From a virus: a DNA stretch of 22,212 nucleotides. The stretch lies in IMG/VR virus record IMGVR_UViG_3300032180_000035, positions 1-22,212 of that record, one strand, 5' to 3'. Shown piece by piece: positions 6,980 through 16,100 of this stretch. The notes beneath the pieces were generated by a model. It saw only the letters and a list, made by a program, of their open reading frames with translations. It did no database searches and was not told the origin of the DNA. Position 1 is the first letter of the stretch. Each line of letters begins with the position of its first letter. Both the position numbers and the translations under genes were made by a program.

Positions 6980-7191
6980 TGCCTGGGATTCCAGAAGCTG
7001 CCGGGGCTGGGTTATCTCTCATTGATCACGTCTTTATGTGGTTCACGGATGAATCGGGCCGCATTGAGATTAAGAAGCGTGCGCGTCTGCGTGCGAAAAA
7101 GGAGGAATGCCGTCGTGCGTTATTGGATAGTCGCTGGGATGATCTCAAGCTCCTTACTGCTGAGCTTGAGCGCATGTCAAACGAAGCCTGA
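6979..7191 (+). CDS. Small basic helical protein overlapping a lipoprotein gene
   Basis: 70 residues. The start ATG shares a base with the previous TAA. The N-terminal third is mildly hydrophobic (GAGLSLIDHVFMWF); the rest is a charged helix or coiled coil (RIEIKKRARLRAKKEECRR ... LKLLTAELERMSNEA). The next gene, a lipoprotein, begins inside it in another frame, an arrangement like the Rz/Rz1 spanin pair. However, the N-terminal hydrophobic stretch is weak for an inner-membrane spanin, so this is only a possible i-spanin. Confidence 0.55.
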   Translation: MPGIPEAAGAGLSLIDHVFMWFTDESGRIEIKKRARLRAKKEECRRALLDSRWDDLKLLTAELERMSNEA

Positions 7192-7312
7192 GCCGTGCAA
7201 TTGCGAGCGGGCCGAGGTGGAAATGCGCACCTATGCGAACAAATATCTCGATGCCCTGGAGGATGTGGGGAATCTCCGGCAGCAATTAAAGGCGTGCCAG
7301 GAAAAACATTAA
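7115..7312 (+). CDS. Small outer-membrane lipoprotein, candidate o-spanin
   Basis: 65 residues from GTG at 7115, chosen because AAGGAGG at 7099-7105 lies nine bases upstream and the product then begins with a signal peptide (RYWIVAGMISSSLLLSL). The lipobox is L18-S19-A20-C21. The mature chain carries CNC, then a helix or coiled coil (RAEVEMRTYANKYLDALED ... NLRQQLKACQ). The gene starts inside the upstream gene and runs past its end. A short lipoprotein overlapping another frame next to a lysozyme and holin suggests an outer-membrane spanin, but the usual proline-rich segment is absent, so it may be another envelope lipoprotein. Confidence 0.65.
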   Translation: MRYWIVAGMISSSLLLSLSACQTKPEPCNCERAEVEMRTYANKYLDALEDVGNLRQQLKACQEKH

Positions 7313-7322
7313 AGGAGGCGCT

Positions 7323-7445
7323 ATGTTCGCTCGATATTTCTATGTTGTGATGTTGCTGATAGCGGTCGTCTCGCTCGGGGCCTGTGGTAAGTCGCTGGAT
7401 CAAACCATCCGCGTCGGCCAAGGCGTGATCGGGATCGTGGGCTAG
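7323..7445 (+). CDS. Very short lipoprotein (40 residues) ending at an in-frame TAG
   Basis: The ATG at 7323 follows AAAGGAGG at 7311-7318. The product is a lipoprotein signal peptide with lipobox L18-G19-A20-C21 (VVSLGAC), then about 20 residues (GKSLDQTIRVGQGVIGIVG) ending at TAG 7443-7445. The frame remains open after the TAG for another 38 codons, starting with ATG, to TGA 7560-7562. Either an amber mutation has split a 79-codon lipoprotein gene, or the TAG is read through or followed by re-initiation. On its own it is a plausible tiny entericidin-sized lipoprotein. Confidence 0.6.
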   Translation: MFARYFYVVMLLIAVVSLGACGKSLDQTIRVGQGVIGIVG

Positions 7446-7562
7446 ATGTATCAGGACGCGCAAGAGAACTTGTCGGAGATCAAGAAGCTCGTGGCACCGG
7501 CGAGTCCAGCCAATCCGGCAACAGCAGTGCCATCAGCGACCGTGCTGCCGACGAAACCATGA
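7446..7562 (+). CDS. Downstream half of the split lipoprotein gene
   Basis: 38 residues in the same frame as, and directly after, the TAG at 7443-7445 (TAGATG). The sequence is YQDAQENLSEIKKLVAP followed by a Pro/Ala/Thr-rich tail to the TGA. As a continuation of the lipoprotein it makes sense: a short amphipathic helix, then a flexible Pro-rich end. As a separate protein it has no Shine-Dalgarno of its own beyond the coupled stop/start and no signal peptide. I regard it as part of one gene with 7323-7445, either broken or recoded. Confidence 0.45.
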   Translation: MYQDAQENLSEIKKLVAPASPANPATAVPSATVLPTKP

Positions 7563-7578
7563 CGAAAGGTCGTGCACG

Positions 7579-8175
7579 ATGCCGTACACGGATGTGCAGA
7601 TCATCAACATGGCCTTGGCCCATCTGGGGCATACGCAGCTCATTGCCGCTCGCTCAGAATTGGCGAATGAAGCGGTCGTGGGAAATCTGTTCTATGAGGC
7701 CGCCGTCCAATACTGTCTCGAAGATTTCGCCTATGGCTTTGCAAGACAGTATGTGGCGCCCGGGTTGGTGGAGACCGATCCGAACGAGGACTGGCAATTC
7801 AGTTACCGCTACCCCTCCGACTGTGTGAAAGTGCGCCGCATCGTCACAAGGCTAGGACGACAGGACCCGAACCCGCCGCCCTTCAACATCGGTCAGGACG
7901 ATTCGGCGCGGCTTATTTATTCCAACACCGAGAACATGGTGATTGAATATACCAAACTCGTCACCAACACAGCCTTGTATCCTGCCATGTTCGCCGAGGC
8001 GGTGTCGTGGTGGCTCGCGGGTCTGATGTGTCCAGGGTTGGCCAAGGACCGGAAGCAAGCGGCGGGATGCTTTCAGATGTACAGTCTCGTGCTGCAGCGG
8101 GCACAGGCGAAGGACCGGAACGAATCGCAAGACCCGCCAGAACTGGAGTCTGAAGCGATCCGGGCGAGGGCCTGA
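7579..8175 (+). CDS. Tail tubular protein A (T7 gp11-like tail adaptor)
   Basis: 198 residues, close to the 196 of T7 gp11. In T7-type phages this protein forms the ring that joins the portal to the tail nozzle. The family signature is seen at the N-terminus (VQIINMALAHLGHTQLIAA), followed by the helix EAVVGNLFYEAAVQYCLEDF, the central QFSYRYPSDCVKVRRIV strand pair, and the C-terminal FAEAVSWWLAGLM helix. The neighbour, starting in the overlap TGATG, is the nozzle protein, as in T7. AAAGG lies about nine bases before the ATG. The C-terminal end is charged and probably flexible. Confidence 0.88.
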   Translation: MPYTDVQIINMALAHLGHTQLIAARSELANEAVVGNLFYEAAVQYCLEDFAYGFARQYVAPGLVETDPNEDWQFSYRYPSDCVKVRRIVTRLGRQDPNPPPFNIGQDDSARLIYSNTENMVIEYTKLVTNTALYPAMFAEAVSWWLAGLMCPGLAKDRKQAAGCFQMYSLVLQRAQAKDRNESQDPPELESEAIRARA

Positions 8176-10646
8176 TGCCGGACCTCATCCAACGGAATTT
8201 TGCTGGTGGGGAAGTCGCCCCAGCGCTGTTCGGTCGCGCGGATGTCGTCAAATATCAGACTGGACTCAAAACCTGCCGGAACTTCTTTGTGCGTCGGCAC
8301 GGGGGCGTGTCGAATCGCTCCGGTTCTCAATACATCACCCCACAGCGCGAGTCGGCATCTCGCGGACGTGTGATCAAGTTTGTATTCAACGCCACGCAAA
8401 CCTATGTACTGCTGTTCGAAAATCAGACCATGCGGGTGATCCAGAACGGGGTATTGCTCACCGTCCCAGGAGCCACGGCCTGGTCTGGTGCGACGAATTA
8501 TGTCGCCGGGGACGTCGCCGCGTCTGCGGGCGTCAATTACTACTGCATCCTGGCCCACCTCAATCACGTCCCGCCGAATGCGATCTACTGGTATGCGATG
8601 CCGGCCAATAATATCTATGAAGTGCCGACGCCCTTCCTCACGGCGGATCTCCAAACGCTGTATCGCAGCCAATCCGCCGATGTCATTACGCTCACGCATA
8701 CGGGCTATCAGATCCACGACCTCTCGCGCACGGGACACACGACCTGGGTCTTTACGCCGGTCGTGATGGTGCCGTCCATTGCCGCCCCCGCCGCACCCAC
8801 GCACGGAGCTGGCGCGGGAGCCTATCATTGGAAGGTGACGGCGGTCAAACTGGAGACCTATGAAGAAAGCGAACCGTCCCCGGCCAGTACCTCCAGCGTG
8901 GCGGCGACGAGCGGAGCCCCGATCACCTTGACCCTCTCCACGGTGACGGGGGCGCTGGAATACAACGTCTACAAAGATGAAGGCGCCGGGATCTATGGAT
9001 TCATCGGGACCTCCAGCGGCGCGACCTTCATTGATCGAGGGAGTATTCCGAATTATGATCTCACCCCGCCGGCCCCACGCGATCCGTTCATTGCAGGAAA
9101 CAGTCATCCAGCCATCTCAGGGTATCTCCAACAACGGAAGGGCTATGGCGGATTGCCGAGCAATCCTGAAACGGTCTACTTATCGAAAACCGGGCAGTAT
9201 AAGAACTTCGGGATTTCTTCTCCCTTGCAGGACGATGATGCCTGTACGTATCCGATTGCCTCCAAAGAAGTGAACACGATCCGGCACCTGATCGAGGTCA
9301 TGGAAAGTTTCATCTTCACCTCCGGAGTCGAATGGGATGCCCAGGGTGGACTCGATGGACAACTCACACCCCGATCACCGGGACTCAAACCCAAGAGCTA
9401 TTACGGCTCCTCGGTCGTGCCTCCCGTGGTGATCGGGGACAACGTGCTCTATATCCAAGATCGAGGGAGTCTCGTGCGGGATCTGAACTACGATGCCCGC
9501 ACGAGCGGCTATCAAGGCCGAGACCTGTCGGTCTTTGCGCCACACTTGTTTGCGGGGAAGACGATCGAGCATTGGGACTACGCGCAAAATCCCGATTCTA
9601 TTGTCTGGGCGGTGCTGAACGATGGCTCCTTGCTCGGGCTCACCTATCTGCGTGAGCATGAAATCTGGGGTTGGCATCGGCACGATACGGATGGCTTCTA
9701 CGAGGATGTGGTCTGTGTGCCGGAAGGCACGGAGGATGCGGTGTATGTGCTGGTTCGGCGCACCATCGGCGGGGTGACGAAACGGTACCTCGAGCGATTC
9801 GCTACCCGTCATGTGACGGATGTGATGGTCGACGCCATTTTTATGGATAGTTACCTGACCTACGACGGGCGCAACACGTCGGCCACCACGATGACGCTCT
9901 CGGGTGGATCTACATGGCTCTACACCGAAACACTTACCCTTACAGCCAGTACAGCATTCTTCGTGGTGGGTGATGTAGGCAACGCGATCCGCTTGACCCT
10001 CTCCACGACGACCTGGACGCCGGAAGGCAATAGCCAGACGACCACGGAGCATCTGATTCTGACCATTATCGGATACACCAGCGCAACGGTCGTGACGGTG
10101 AACGCCACTCGTACGGTGCCCGTGGCCTTTCGGAACGTGGCCTTCACGAACTGGGCGCGTGGCGCGGATGAATTTGCGGGGGCGGATCATCTCGAAGGGA
10201 AAGCGCTCGCCATTCTCGCGGATGGGAACGTGCTCAAGAACGGCATCGATGCCCCGTTGACCATCGTGACGGCCGGGGCCTTTACCACGGAGCGTCCGGT
10301 GTTTGTGCTGCATGCGGGCCTCCCCTATTGCAGTGACTTTGAACTGTTGGATCTGGAACTGCTGGGGGGGGAGACGATCACGACCAAGCAGAAGTCGATC
10401 AATCAGATCGCGCTGTTTCTTGAATTCTCGCGTGGCGTGTTTGCCGGCAACGATAGCGGGCATCTCTTTGAAATGAAGCAACGGAGCACGCCGATTCCTG
10501 GCGGGCCCTATCCGTTGGTGACGGGGAAATTCACTGTGTCGATGAGTGCGGCGTGGGGGAACGGGGGAAACGTGTTTGTCCGGCAGCGCGATCCGCTCCC
10601 GCTGACCATTCTCAACGCGGTGCCGGTCGTGGAAGTGGGCGGTTAA
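8175..10646 (+). CDS. Tail tubular protein B (T7 gp12-like tail nozzle)
   Basis: 823 residues, against 794 in T7 gp12. It should form the hexameric nozzle through which DNA leaves. The N-terminus is diagnostic: QRNFAGGEVAPALFGRAD, then YQTGLKTCRNFFVRRHGGV and NRSGSQYI, which are conserved in this family. A FN3/Ig-like segment is visible at about residues 205-285 (HWKVTAVKLETYEESEPSP ... ALEYNVYKDEG). Typical nozzle features such as NTIRHLIEVMESFIFTSG and FAPHLFAGKTIEHWDYAQNP follow. An eight-G run lies at 10364-10371 within an intact frame. Coupled to the upstream gene by TGATG. Confidence 0.9.
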   Translation: MPDLIQRNFAGGEVAPALFGRADVVKYQTGLKTCRNFFVRRHGGVSNRSGSQYITPQRESASRGRVIKFVFNATQTYVLLFENQTMRVIQNGVLLTVPGATAWSGATNYVAGDVAASAGVNYYCILAHLNHVPPNAIYWYAMPANNIYEVPTPFLTADLQTLYRSQSADVITLTHTGYQIHDLSRTGHTTWVFTPVVMVPSIAAPAAPTHGAGAGAYHWKVTAVKLETYEESEPSPASTSSVAATSGAPITLTLSTVTGALEYNVYKDEGAGIYGFIGTSSGATFIDRGSIPNYDLTPPAPRDPFIAGNSHPAISGYLQQRKGYGGLPSNPETVYLSKTGQYKNFGISSPLQDDDACTYPIASKEVNTIRHLIEVMESFIFTSGVEWDAQGGLDGQLTPRSPGLKPKSYYGSSVVPPVVIGDNVLYIQDRGSLVRDLNYDARTSGYQGRDLSVFAPHLFAGKTIEHWDYAQNPDSIVWAVLNDGSLLGLTYLREHEIWGWHRHDTDGFYEDVVCVPEGTEDAVYVLVRRTIGGVTKRYLERFATRHVTDVMVDAIFMDSYLTYDGRNTSATTMTLSGGSTWLYTETLTLTASTAFFVVGDVGNAIRLTLSTTTWTPEGNSQTTTEHLILTIIGYTSATVVTVNATRTVPVAFRNVAFTNWARGADEFAGADHLEGKALAILADGNVLKNGIDAPLTIVTAGAFTTERPVFVLHAGLPYCSDFELLDLELLGGETITTKQKSINQIALFLEFSRGVFAGNDSGHLFEMKQRSTPIPGGPYPLVTGKFTVSMSAAWGNGGNVFVRQRDPLPLTILNAVPVVEVGG

Positions 10647-10663
10647 CCCTACAGGAGGACAGG

Positions 10664-10786
10664 ATGCCGATCAAAAAGTATTTTTCAGGGAAAGGGCAGA
10701 CAGTGATGGCAGCGATGAAGAAAACCTATGGCGCGGCGAAGGGCAAACAAGTGTTCTACGCCACGGCGAATAAGCGAAAGAAATAA
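10664..10786 (+). CDS. Very small basic protein, unknown, in the tail operon
   Basis: 40 residues from the ATG at 10664, which follows a strong AGGAGGAC at 10652-10659. The protein is lysine-rich (PIKKYFSGKGQTVMAAMKK ... FYATANKRKK) and compact, without signal peptide or cysteine. Small basic proteins with a KxVFYATANKRK-like ending occur beside structural genes in other phages, where they are annotated only as hypothetical. Its position between the nozzle and the first internal virion protein corresponds to the place of T7 gp13, though I see no similarity. It may be an assembly factor or a DNA-binding minor component. Confidence 0.7.
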   Translation: MPIKKYFSGKGQTVMAAMKKTYGAAKGKQVFYATANKRKK

Positions 10787-10789
10787 CGG

Positions 10790-11290
10790 ATGGGTGCCAC
10801 CGCTGCCATTGGACTCGTCGCGGGCGGCTCGGCGTTCAGCGCCTTCTCCAAGATGAAGGCGGGGCGCGAGCAGCAGAAGATGTTTGAGCGGAACGCGGGC
10901 TTCGCCGACTGGCAAGCCCAGGATGCGCTCGATCGTGGCCAGATCAACGAGAAGCGGCAACGGCAGACGACCGAGGGCGTCATCGGCTCGCAGCGCACCA
11001 GTTTCGCCGCGCAGCACGTGGACGTGAACGCCGGGTCGTCACTGGATGTTCAGGCGGACGCGGCGTATCTGGGCGAACTCGATGCCTTGACGATTCGCAA
11101 CAATGCCGCGAAAGAAGCCTACGGCTATCGCGTGCAAGCCGAGGATCTGCGGCTGCGCGGGAAATATGCGAAGCAAGAAGGGATCATGGGCGGGATTGAA
11201 TCCATTCTCGGGGGAGGCTCCAGCCTCCTTCTTGCCAAGTACGGCGGGGGGCCGTACACCCTCACGAGCGCAGTTGGGAAAACCAAATAA
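10790..11290 (+). CDS. Internal virion protein B (T7 gp14-like ejection protein)
   Basis: 166 residues, against 196 in T7. gp14-type proteins are ejected first and form the outer-membrane part of the DNA channel. The sequence has a hydrophobic glycine-rich N-terminus (ATAAIGLVAGGSAFSAFSKM), a long helix with AGFADWQAQDALDRGQ, the conserved GSQRTSFAAQHVDVNAGSS region, and RNNAAKEAYGYRVQA with a Gly-rich end. The order gp12-small-gp14-gp15-gp16 matches T7. The stop overlaps the next start (TAATG). I assign the family from this pattern and the gene order, not from an alignment. Confidence 0.8.
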   Translation: MGATAAIGLVAGGSAFSAFSKMKAGREQQKMFERNAGFADWQAQDALDRGQINEKRQRQTTEGVIGSQRTSFAAQHVDVNAGSSLDVQADAAYLGELDALTIRNNAAKEAYGYRVQAEDLRLRGKYAKQEGIMGGIESILGGGSSLLLAKYGGGPYTLTSAVGKTK

Positions 11291-13179
11291 TGCCACGGGC
11301 CCCTGAACTGCAACGTCAAGTGACCGATGCGCCGTTCCCGAATGTGCGCGTGGGGGTCGCGCCGACGGCCGAGACCTATGGCGCTGGCATTGGGGATCTA
11401 GTCTCGCACCAGGCCGTGAAGTGGTACGACCTGGAGACGCGCTACGCGAACCAGACGGCGGTGTTCGAAGCGGATCGACAATTAGCCGAGAAGCAAACCG
11501 CACTCGAAGGCCAACTCGCGCAATTCAAAGGCAAGGCGGCACTCGGAGCCGATACACAGATCACGAAACAATTCGACGAGGCGGTCCAGACCATTGAGGC
11601 GGGACTCGCCAACGATCAACAGCGAGCGGCCTTTCGCCGGACGCATGCCCTGCGCCGGCAGCAACTGAACGAGACGACACAGAAGTATGTCCGGCAGGAA
11701 TACAGCACCTTTCAAGATACGGAGACGGCCGCCACGATTGACTCGGCGAAAGACCGTACTCGGCGCAATCCCGAGTCGCCCACGGTGGTTCAATCCGAAC
11801 GGCTCCGCGCCTTGAGTGCGGTTGGGGCCTGGGCCGCTCGGAAGGGGTTGATCGGGGATCTCACGCCGGAGATGGTCAACGATCCGCAGTTCCAACAGTC
11901 CTATCTCGCGCGTGGCGAGACGCCGCCCACGCTGGCGGATCTGACCGACCCGACGAAGGCCCATCAGTTTACGAGCGCAGCCTATCAGGAAAAACGCACG
12001 CAGGTGGAATCGGGTCTGCACCGAGAAGTGGTCGAGGGCTTGCTCGCCAAGGATCTGGATCAATCCGCCAAAGCCTATGCGGAGACAAATCGGGCGAACT
12101 TCACGGCATCTGACTTGGATGCTGTGGAGAAAGGGGTACTCGAAGGATCGACACGAGGCGAATCACGGAGACACGCACAGGAGATTCTGGCCCAGACTGG
12201 ACTCGATACACCGGATCAACGGCGTCAGGCGCTCAAAGCCGTGGAATCGATCACGAATGACAAGGTGGCCGATGCTACGCGCCAGCGGATCGAGCATGAG
12301 TTCGTCGTCTATGATCAGCGGAAGAAGGAAGGCTACGACCAGGCGTTCCTGACCTCAAGCAAGATTGTCGAGGATCAAGGACTGGCGCGACCCTCCGCAG
12401 GCATCCGCGATCTGATTCCGGTGCCGCTCTGGAACAGTTTGGAGCCAAAAGACCAAGTAGCACTCGAACTCCATTTGGCTAGGGTGCGGAAGCCTACCGA
12501 ACATGCGCATGAACCGAAGGTCTGGTATGACTTTGAAACGCTCACGACGAAGCAACTCGCCACGATATCAAAGCCGGACTTGCTGCGCACGTATCTTAAT
12601 CATTTTGACGGCACGCACTACGACCGGGCATTGAACGAATATCAGGCGGCGATCAGTGCGGAAGAGAAGGGGGGCGAGAAATTCATTCGGGCCCTCACGC
12701 CGCGCGAAGAGATCATGAACGCCTGGGTCAATTCGGGCATCGTCGATAATTCCGTGCCGCGCGCGAAGTGGACCAAGGAGGACGAGACGAATTACAACCG
12801 GTTTGAGAGCAAGGCGGCGCAGGCCTTGAGTGCCTTGCCGAAGGAGGCGAAGCCGGAGGAGATTCAGAAAGTGTTACAGAACCTTGCGGATACTCAGCTC
12901 AAGCAGAAGTACACGGTCGATCCTGGGATGTTCCGCTTCAACAAGCAGGTTCCTGCGATCGGATTACCGGAGGTGATGGGGGCCCGCAGTATTAGAATCC
13001 CGCTCTCCGAGATTCCTGCCGCCGAACAGGACACGCTCAAAGGGCTCCTGCGGACGGCGGAGAAGCCGGTCACGAACGACAAGCTGGAGCGGCTCTATGC
13101 GGTCCGCAAGCAGATGCTGGGCGGGATGCTGGAGAAAGAAGCCGCGAAGGCCGCGATGAAGGCGATTATTCTGGAGTAA
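11290..13179 (+). CDS. Internal virion protein C (T7 gp15-like ejection protein)
   Basis: 629 residues, against 747 in T7 gp15. In T7 this protein forms the periplasmic part of the ejection channel with gp16. The sequence is almost wholly helical and polar, with long stretches such as RQLAEKQTALEGQLAQFKG and the N-terminal ETYGAGIGDLVSHQAVKWY. There is no signal peptide or TM segment. Identification rests mainly on position between the gp14-like and the giant gp16-like genes, length and composition. The start shares a base with the upstream TAA and has no clear Shine-Dalgarno, so it is probably translated by coupling. Confidence 0.78.
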   Translation: MPRAPELQRQVTDAPFPNVRVGVAPTAETYGAGIGDLVSHQAVKWYDLETRYANQTAVFEADRQLAEKQTALEGQLAQFKGKAALGADTQITKQFDEAVQTIEAGLANDQQRAAFRRTHALRRQQLNETTQKYVRQEYSTFQDTETAATIDSAKDRTRRNPESPTVVQSERLRALSAVGAWAARKGLIGDLTPEMVNDPQFQQSYLARGETPPTLADLTDPTKAHQFTSAAYQEKRTQVESGLHREVVEGLLAKDLDQSAKAYAETNRANFTASDLDAVEKGVLEGSTRGESRRHAQEILAQTGLDTPDQRRQALKAVESITNDKVADATRQRIEHEFVVYDQRKKEGYDQAFLTSSKIVEDQGLARPSAGIRDLIPVPLWNSLEPKDQVALELHLARVRKPTEHAHEPKVWYDFETLTTKQLATISKPDLLRTYLNHFDGTHYDRALNEYQAAISAEEKGGEKFIRALTPREEIMNAWVNSGIVDNSVPRAKWTKEDETNYNRFESKAAQALSALPKEAKPEEIQKVLQNLADTQLKQKYTVDPGMFRFNKQVPAIGLPEVMGARSIRIPLSEIPAAEQDTLKGLLRTAEKPVTNDKLERLYAVRKQMLGGMLEKEAAKAAMKAIILE

Positions 13180-13182
13180 TTC

Positions 13183-16100
13183 ATGGCTGGTGCCCTTGAC
13201 GATGCCCTGGCCGCCGTGGCGGATACGCCGGAGAGTCTGGCCGATACCCAATCCTCGCCTTCTTATGCGATGCCCAGACCCTCTGCGCCTCCGAACCTGG
13301 ATGAGTCCGTGCAGGAGTATCTGAGCCAAGGCGAAGCTGAGCAGCTACGCGGCGTGACGGCCGTCGGGGTCAAGACCGAACCGTCGAAGGCGCTGAAGGT
13401 CCTGCAACTCACCGGCAAGACCGGTCTGCCGCGGGATTTCATTGAGCGCAACCTGGATTTTGTGAATCAGGAGACGGCGAAGCAGGATCTGAATCCCACA
13501 CAACTCCTCACGGACAGCCCCGCGTTCGCGGCATGGCTCTCGGAGCATCCCGATCATGTGGCAGCGGCACGGCCCGATGCCACGGCCCTGTCGTTCATTG
13601 AAAAGCAACTCCGCAACATTCCTGCGCAGTTTGCACAGGGCCAGCGCACGGTCGAGTATGGGAACGTCATGCTGGGGGTCGTGCAGGGGCTCCTGGATCA
13701 CACGGATGTGACGGCCCTACGAAAGCGGCAAGCCGAACTCGAAGCCGAGATGTCCAAGCCGGATGAGACGGGCCTGTCTGACATGCCGGGACTTGCCGGG
13801 GTCCTTCAGCGAGCCCCTGGCTGGATGGCCCAGCAGCTACCCATTTTAGCCTCCACCTTGGAGGAACAGGTGAAGACAGGGGCCAAGGGCGTGGCGGTGG
13901 GCGCTCTCGCTGGCGGGGCAGCGGGGGGCCTTCCGGGGGCTACAGTAGGCGGTCTGGCGGTCGGCGGAGCCTCCTGGCGGTTGGGGGCGGCGATCAATTC
14001 AGCCAAGATGGAGTTTGCCCAGGCCTTTGGCGACTATGAAAAGCTCACGGATGCCGATGGGTTACCGCTCGACCAACAGACCGCCATGGGCTTGGCCGGC
14101 ATTGTAGGGGTGCTGAACGGGGCGATCGACGGATTCTTTGGAGTGGAAGGGCTGACTGCGAAACTTCCGGGCATCAATCAGTTTACGCGCCAGGGGATCA
14201 AGGACCTGCTCCGGACCCCCACGACGAGCCGGGCGCTCCTCTCCTACGCCAAGACCGTCGGCCAAGTCATGGCGGTGGAAGGGGCGACTGAAGCCCTGCA
14301 GATGTATATCACGAAAGCGGGAGGGGTCGCGCTCCAGGCCGTGAAGGATGGCGGCTCGCCCGCCGAGTGGTTGGGGAAAATCTTCAGTCCAGAGAACCTG
14401 CAACAGGCGGCGACGGAAGCCGAAGCGGGAGCCTTCGGCGGCGGGGGCATTGCCACGGTCATGGCCACACCCCAAGTGGCACAGGATCTCTATCGGGTCA
14501 GGCAGGCCAACAAGGCCAAGCAGGCATTCGAAACCATCGGTGAAGCCATATCGCAGACCACCTTCCATAAGGAACTCCCTGATCAGTTGAAGGATATTAT
14601 CGCCCGAGGGACGAAAGACGGGCCCATCGAAACCCTCTATGTGCCAGAGCATGCCTTTAGCGAATACTTCCAGAAAGAAGGCGTGGATCCTCGCGAGGTG
14701 TACAAGGAAGTCACGGGTGACGCCGAGGCCTACGATCAGTCCGTGGAGACGGGTGCCGACTTGCCCATCAAGACCGCCGACTATGCGCAGAAGCTCGCCG
14801 GCACGAAACACAACGCCTTCTTTGCCAACGAACTGCGGACCTCGGTGGATGCGATGAACGGGTTTGAAGCGGCAGAATGGGTCACGCAACAGGACGAAAT
14901 CGACAAGGCGGCGGCGCAACAGCAGGGCGTCAAGACCGATCTCGCGGGAGATCCAGGTGCACAGGTGCGGCTCGATATTGCCGGCCAGCTCACCGCCTTG
15001 GGATTTGATCCTCGCGTGGTCGATCAGTATGCGGCCCTCTTTGAGGCCCGCTATCGAGCCAGGGCGGAACGGCGCGGGCTGGGCGAGACGGCGGCGGATC
15101 TGTTTGCGCAGCAGAACCTGCACATCACGCGACCCGTGCCAGCCGTCCTCCAGCAACTCGGCAAGACCACAGAACTGGACACACTCCTCGATCGGCTCCG
15201 GAGCGGCGATCTGCCCAAGCCCATCGACGTGTTTGGGCAATCGCTGACGGAGTTTTTGAAAGAGAAGGGCGGCCTCCATGATCAGGGAGGAGAACTCGCG
15301 GCACGCAACATTGACCAGGAACGCAAACCGTTTACCAAAACGCTGATTAAGAAAACGGGCAAGACATTAGATGAAGCCGCGCAGATGGCGGTCGAAGCAG
15401 GCTATCTGGAGGAGCGGGACATTCCCACGTTGCTTGATGCCTTGGATCAGGAAGCCCGAGGGACGCCGGTTTATGCCGTGGGAAAAGAGAACGCGCGCGC
15501 CTTCGACGTGCAACAGAATCTGGAATCATTGAAAGCCTACTTGGACGCCAAGGGTATAGATCTGGCTACGTCCACCAACCAACAGATCAAACAGATGTTG
15601 GGAGAAGCGGTGCAGCAGCCCTTATCGACTGAAGAAGTGCAGACGTTTGCGCAGACCTTCCAAGCCAGCGATACACCCAAGGGCTCCATCACGTTTGGGA
15701 GTCAATCGATCAACATCAAACTTTTGGAGAAGGCCGATCTCTCGACATTCATCCATGAAACCGGACATCTCTATTTGAACGAACTCCTGGACGATGCCAA
15801 GGCCGTGGCAGCCGTGCCGGTCGAATCACGGACGCCAATCCAGATCCAACTGCTCGCTGACCTCGCGACGATTCATTCCTGGCTCGGCAATAACGGTGAA
15901 GCCAAGCGGATCACCGTCGAACAGCATGAGAAGTTTGCGCGTGGCTTCGAGGCCTACACGATGGAAGGCAAGTCTCCCTCTCAGGCCATGCGGGAAGTCT
16001 TTGCGGCCTTCCGCCAATGGTTGATCCAGGCCTATCGCTCGCTCACGACGGCACCGCTCAACGTGAAGCTGACCAAGCAGGTTCGTGAAGTGATGGACCG

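Noticed and set aside
7323-7562. TAG recoded as an amino acid throughout this phage
   Set aside because: Two other genes (ending at 3319 and 4029) stop at TAG where their neighbours' starts fit, and none of the long genes contains internal TAG.
10364-10371. Run of eight G in the nozzle gene, possible frameshift site
   Set aside because: The frame is intact across it and encodes a normal LLGGET stretch. No sensible product continues in another frame. A seven-G run at 17584-17590 is likewise harmless.
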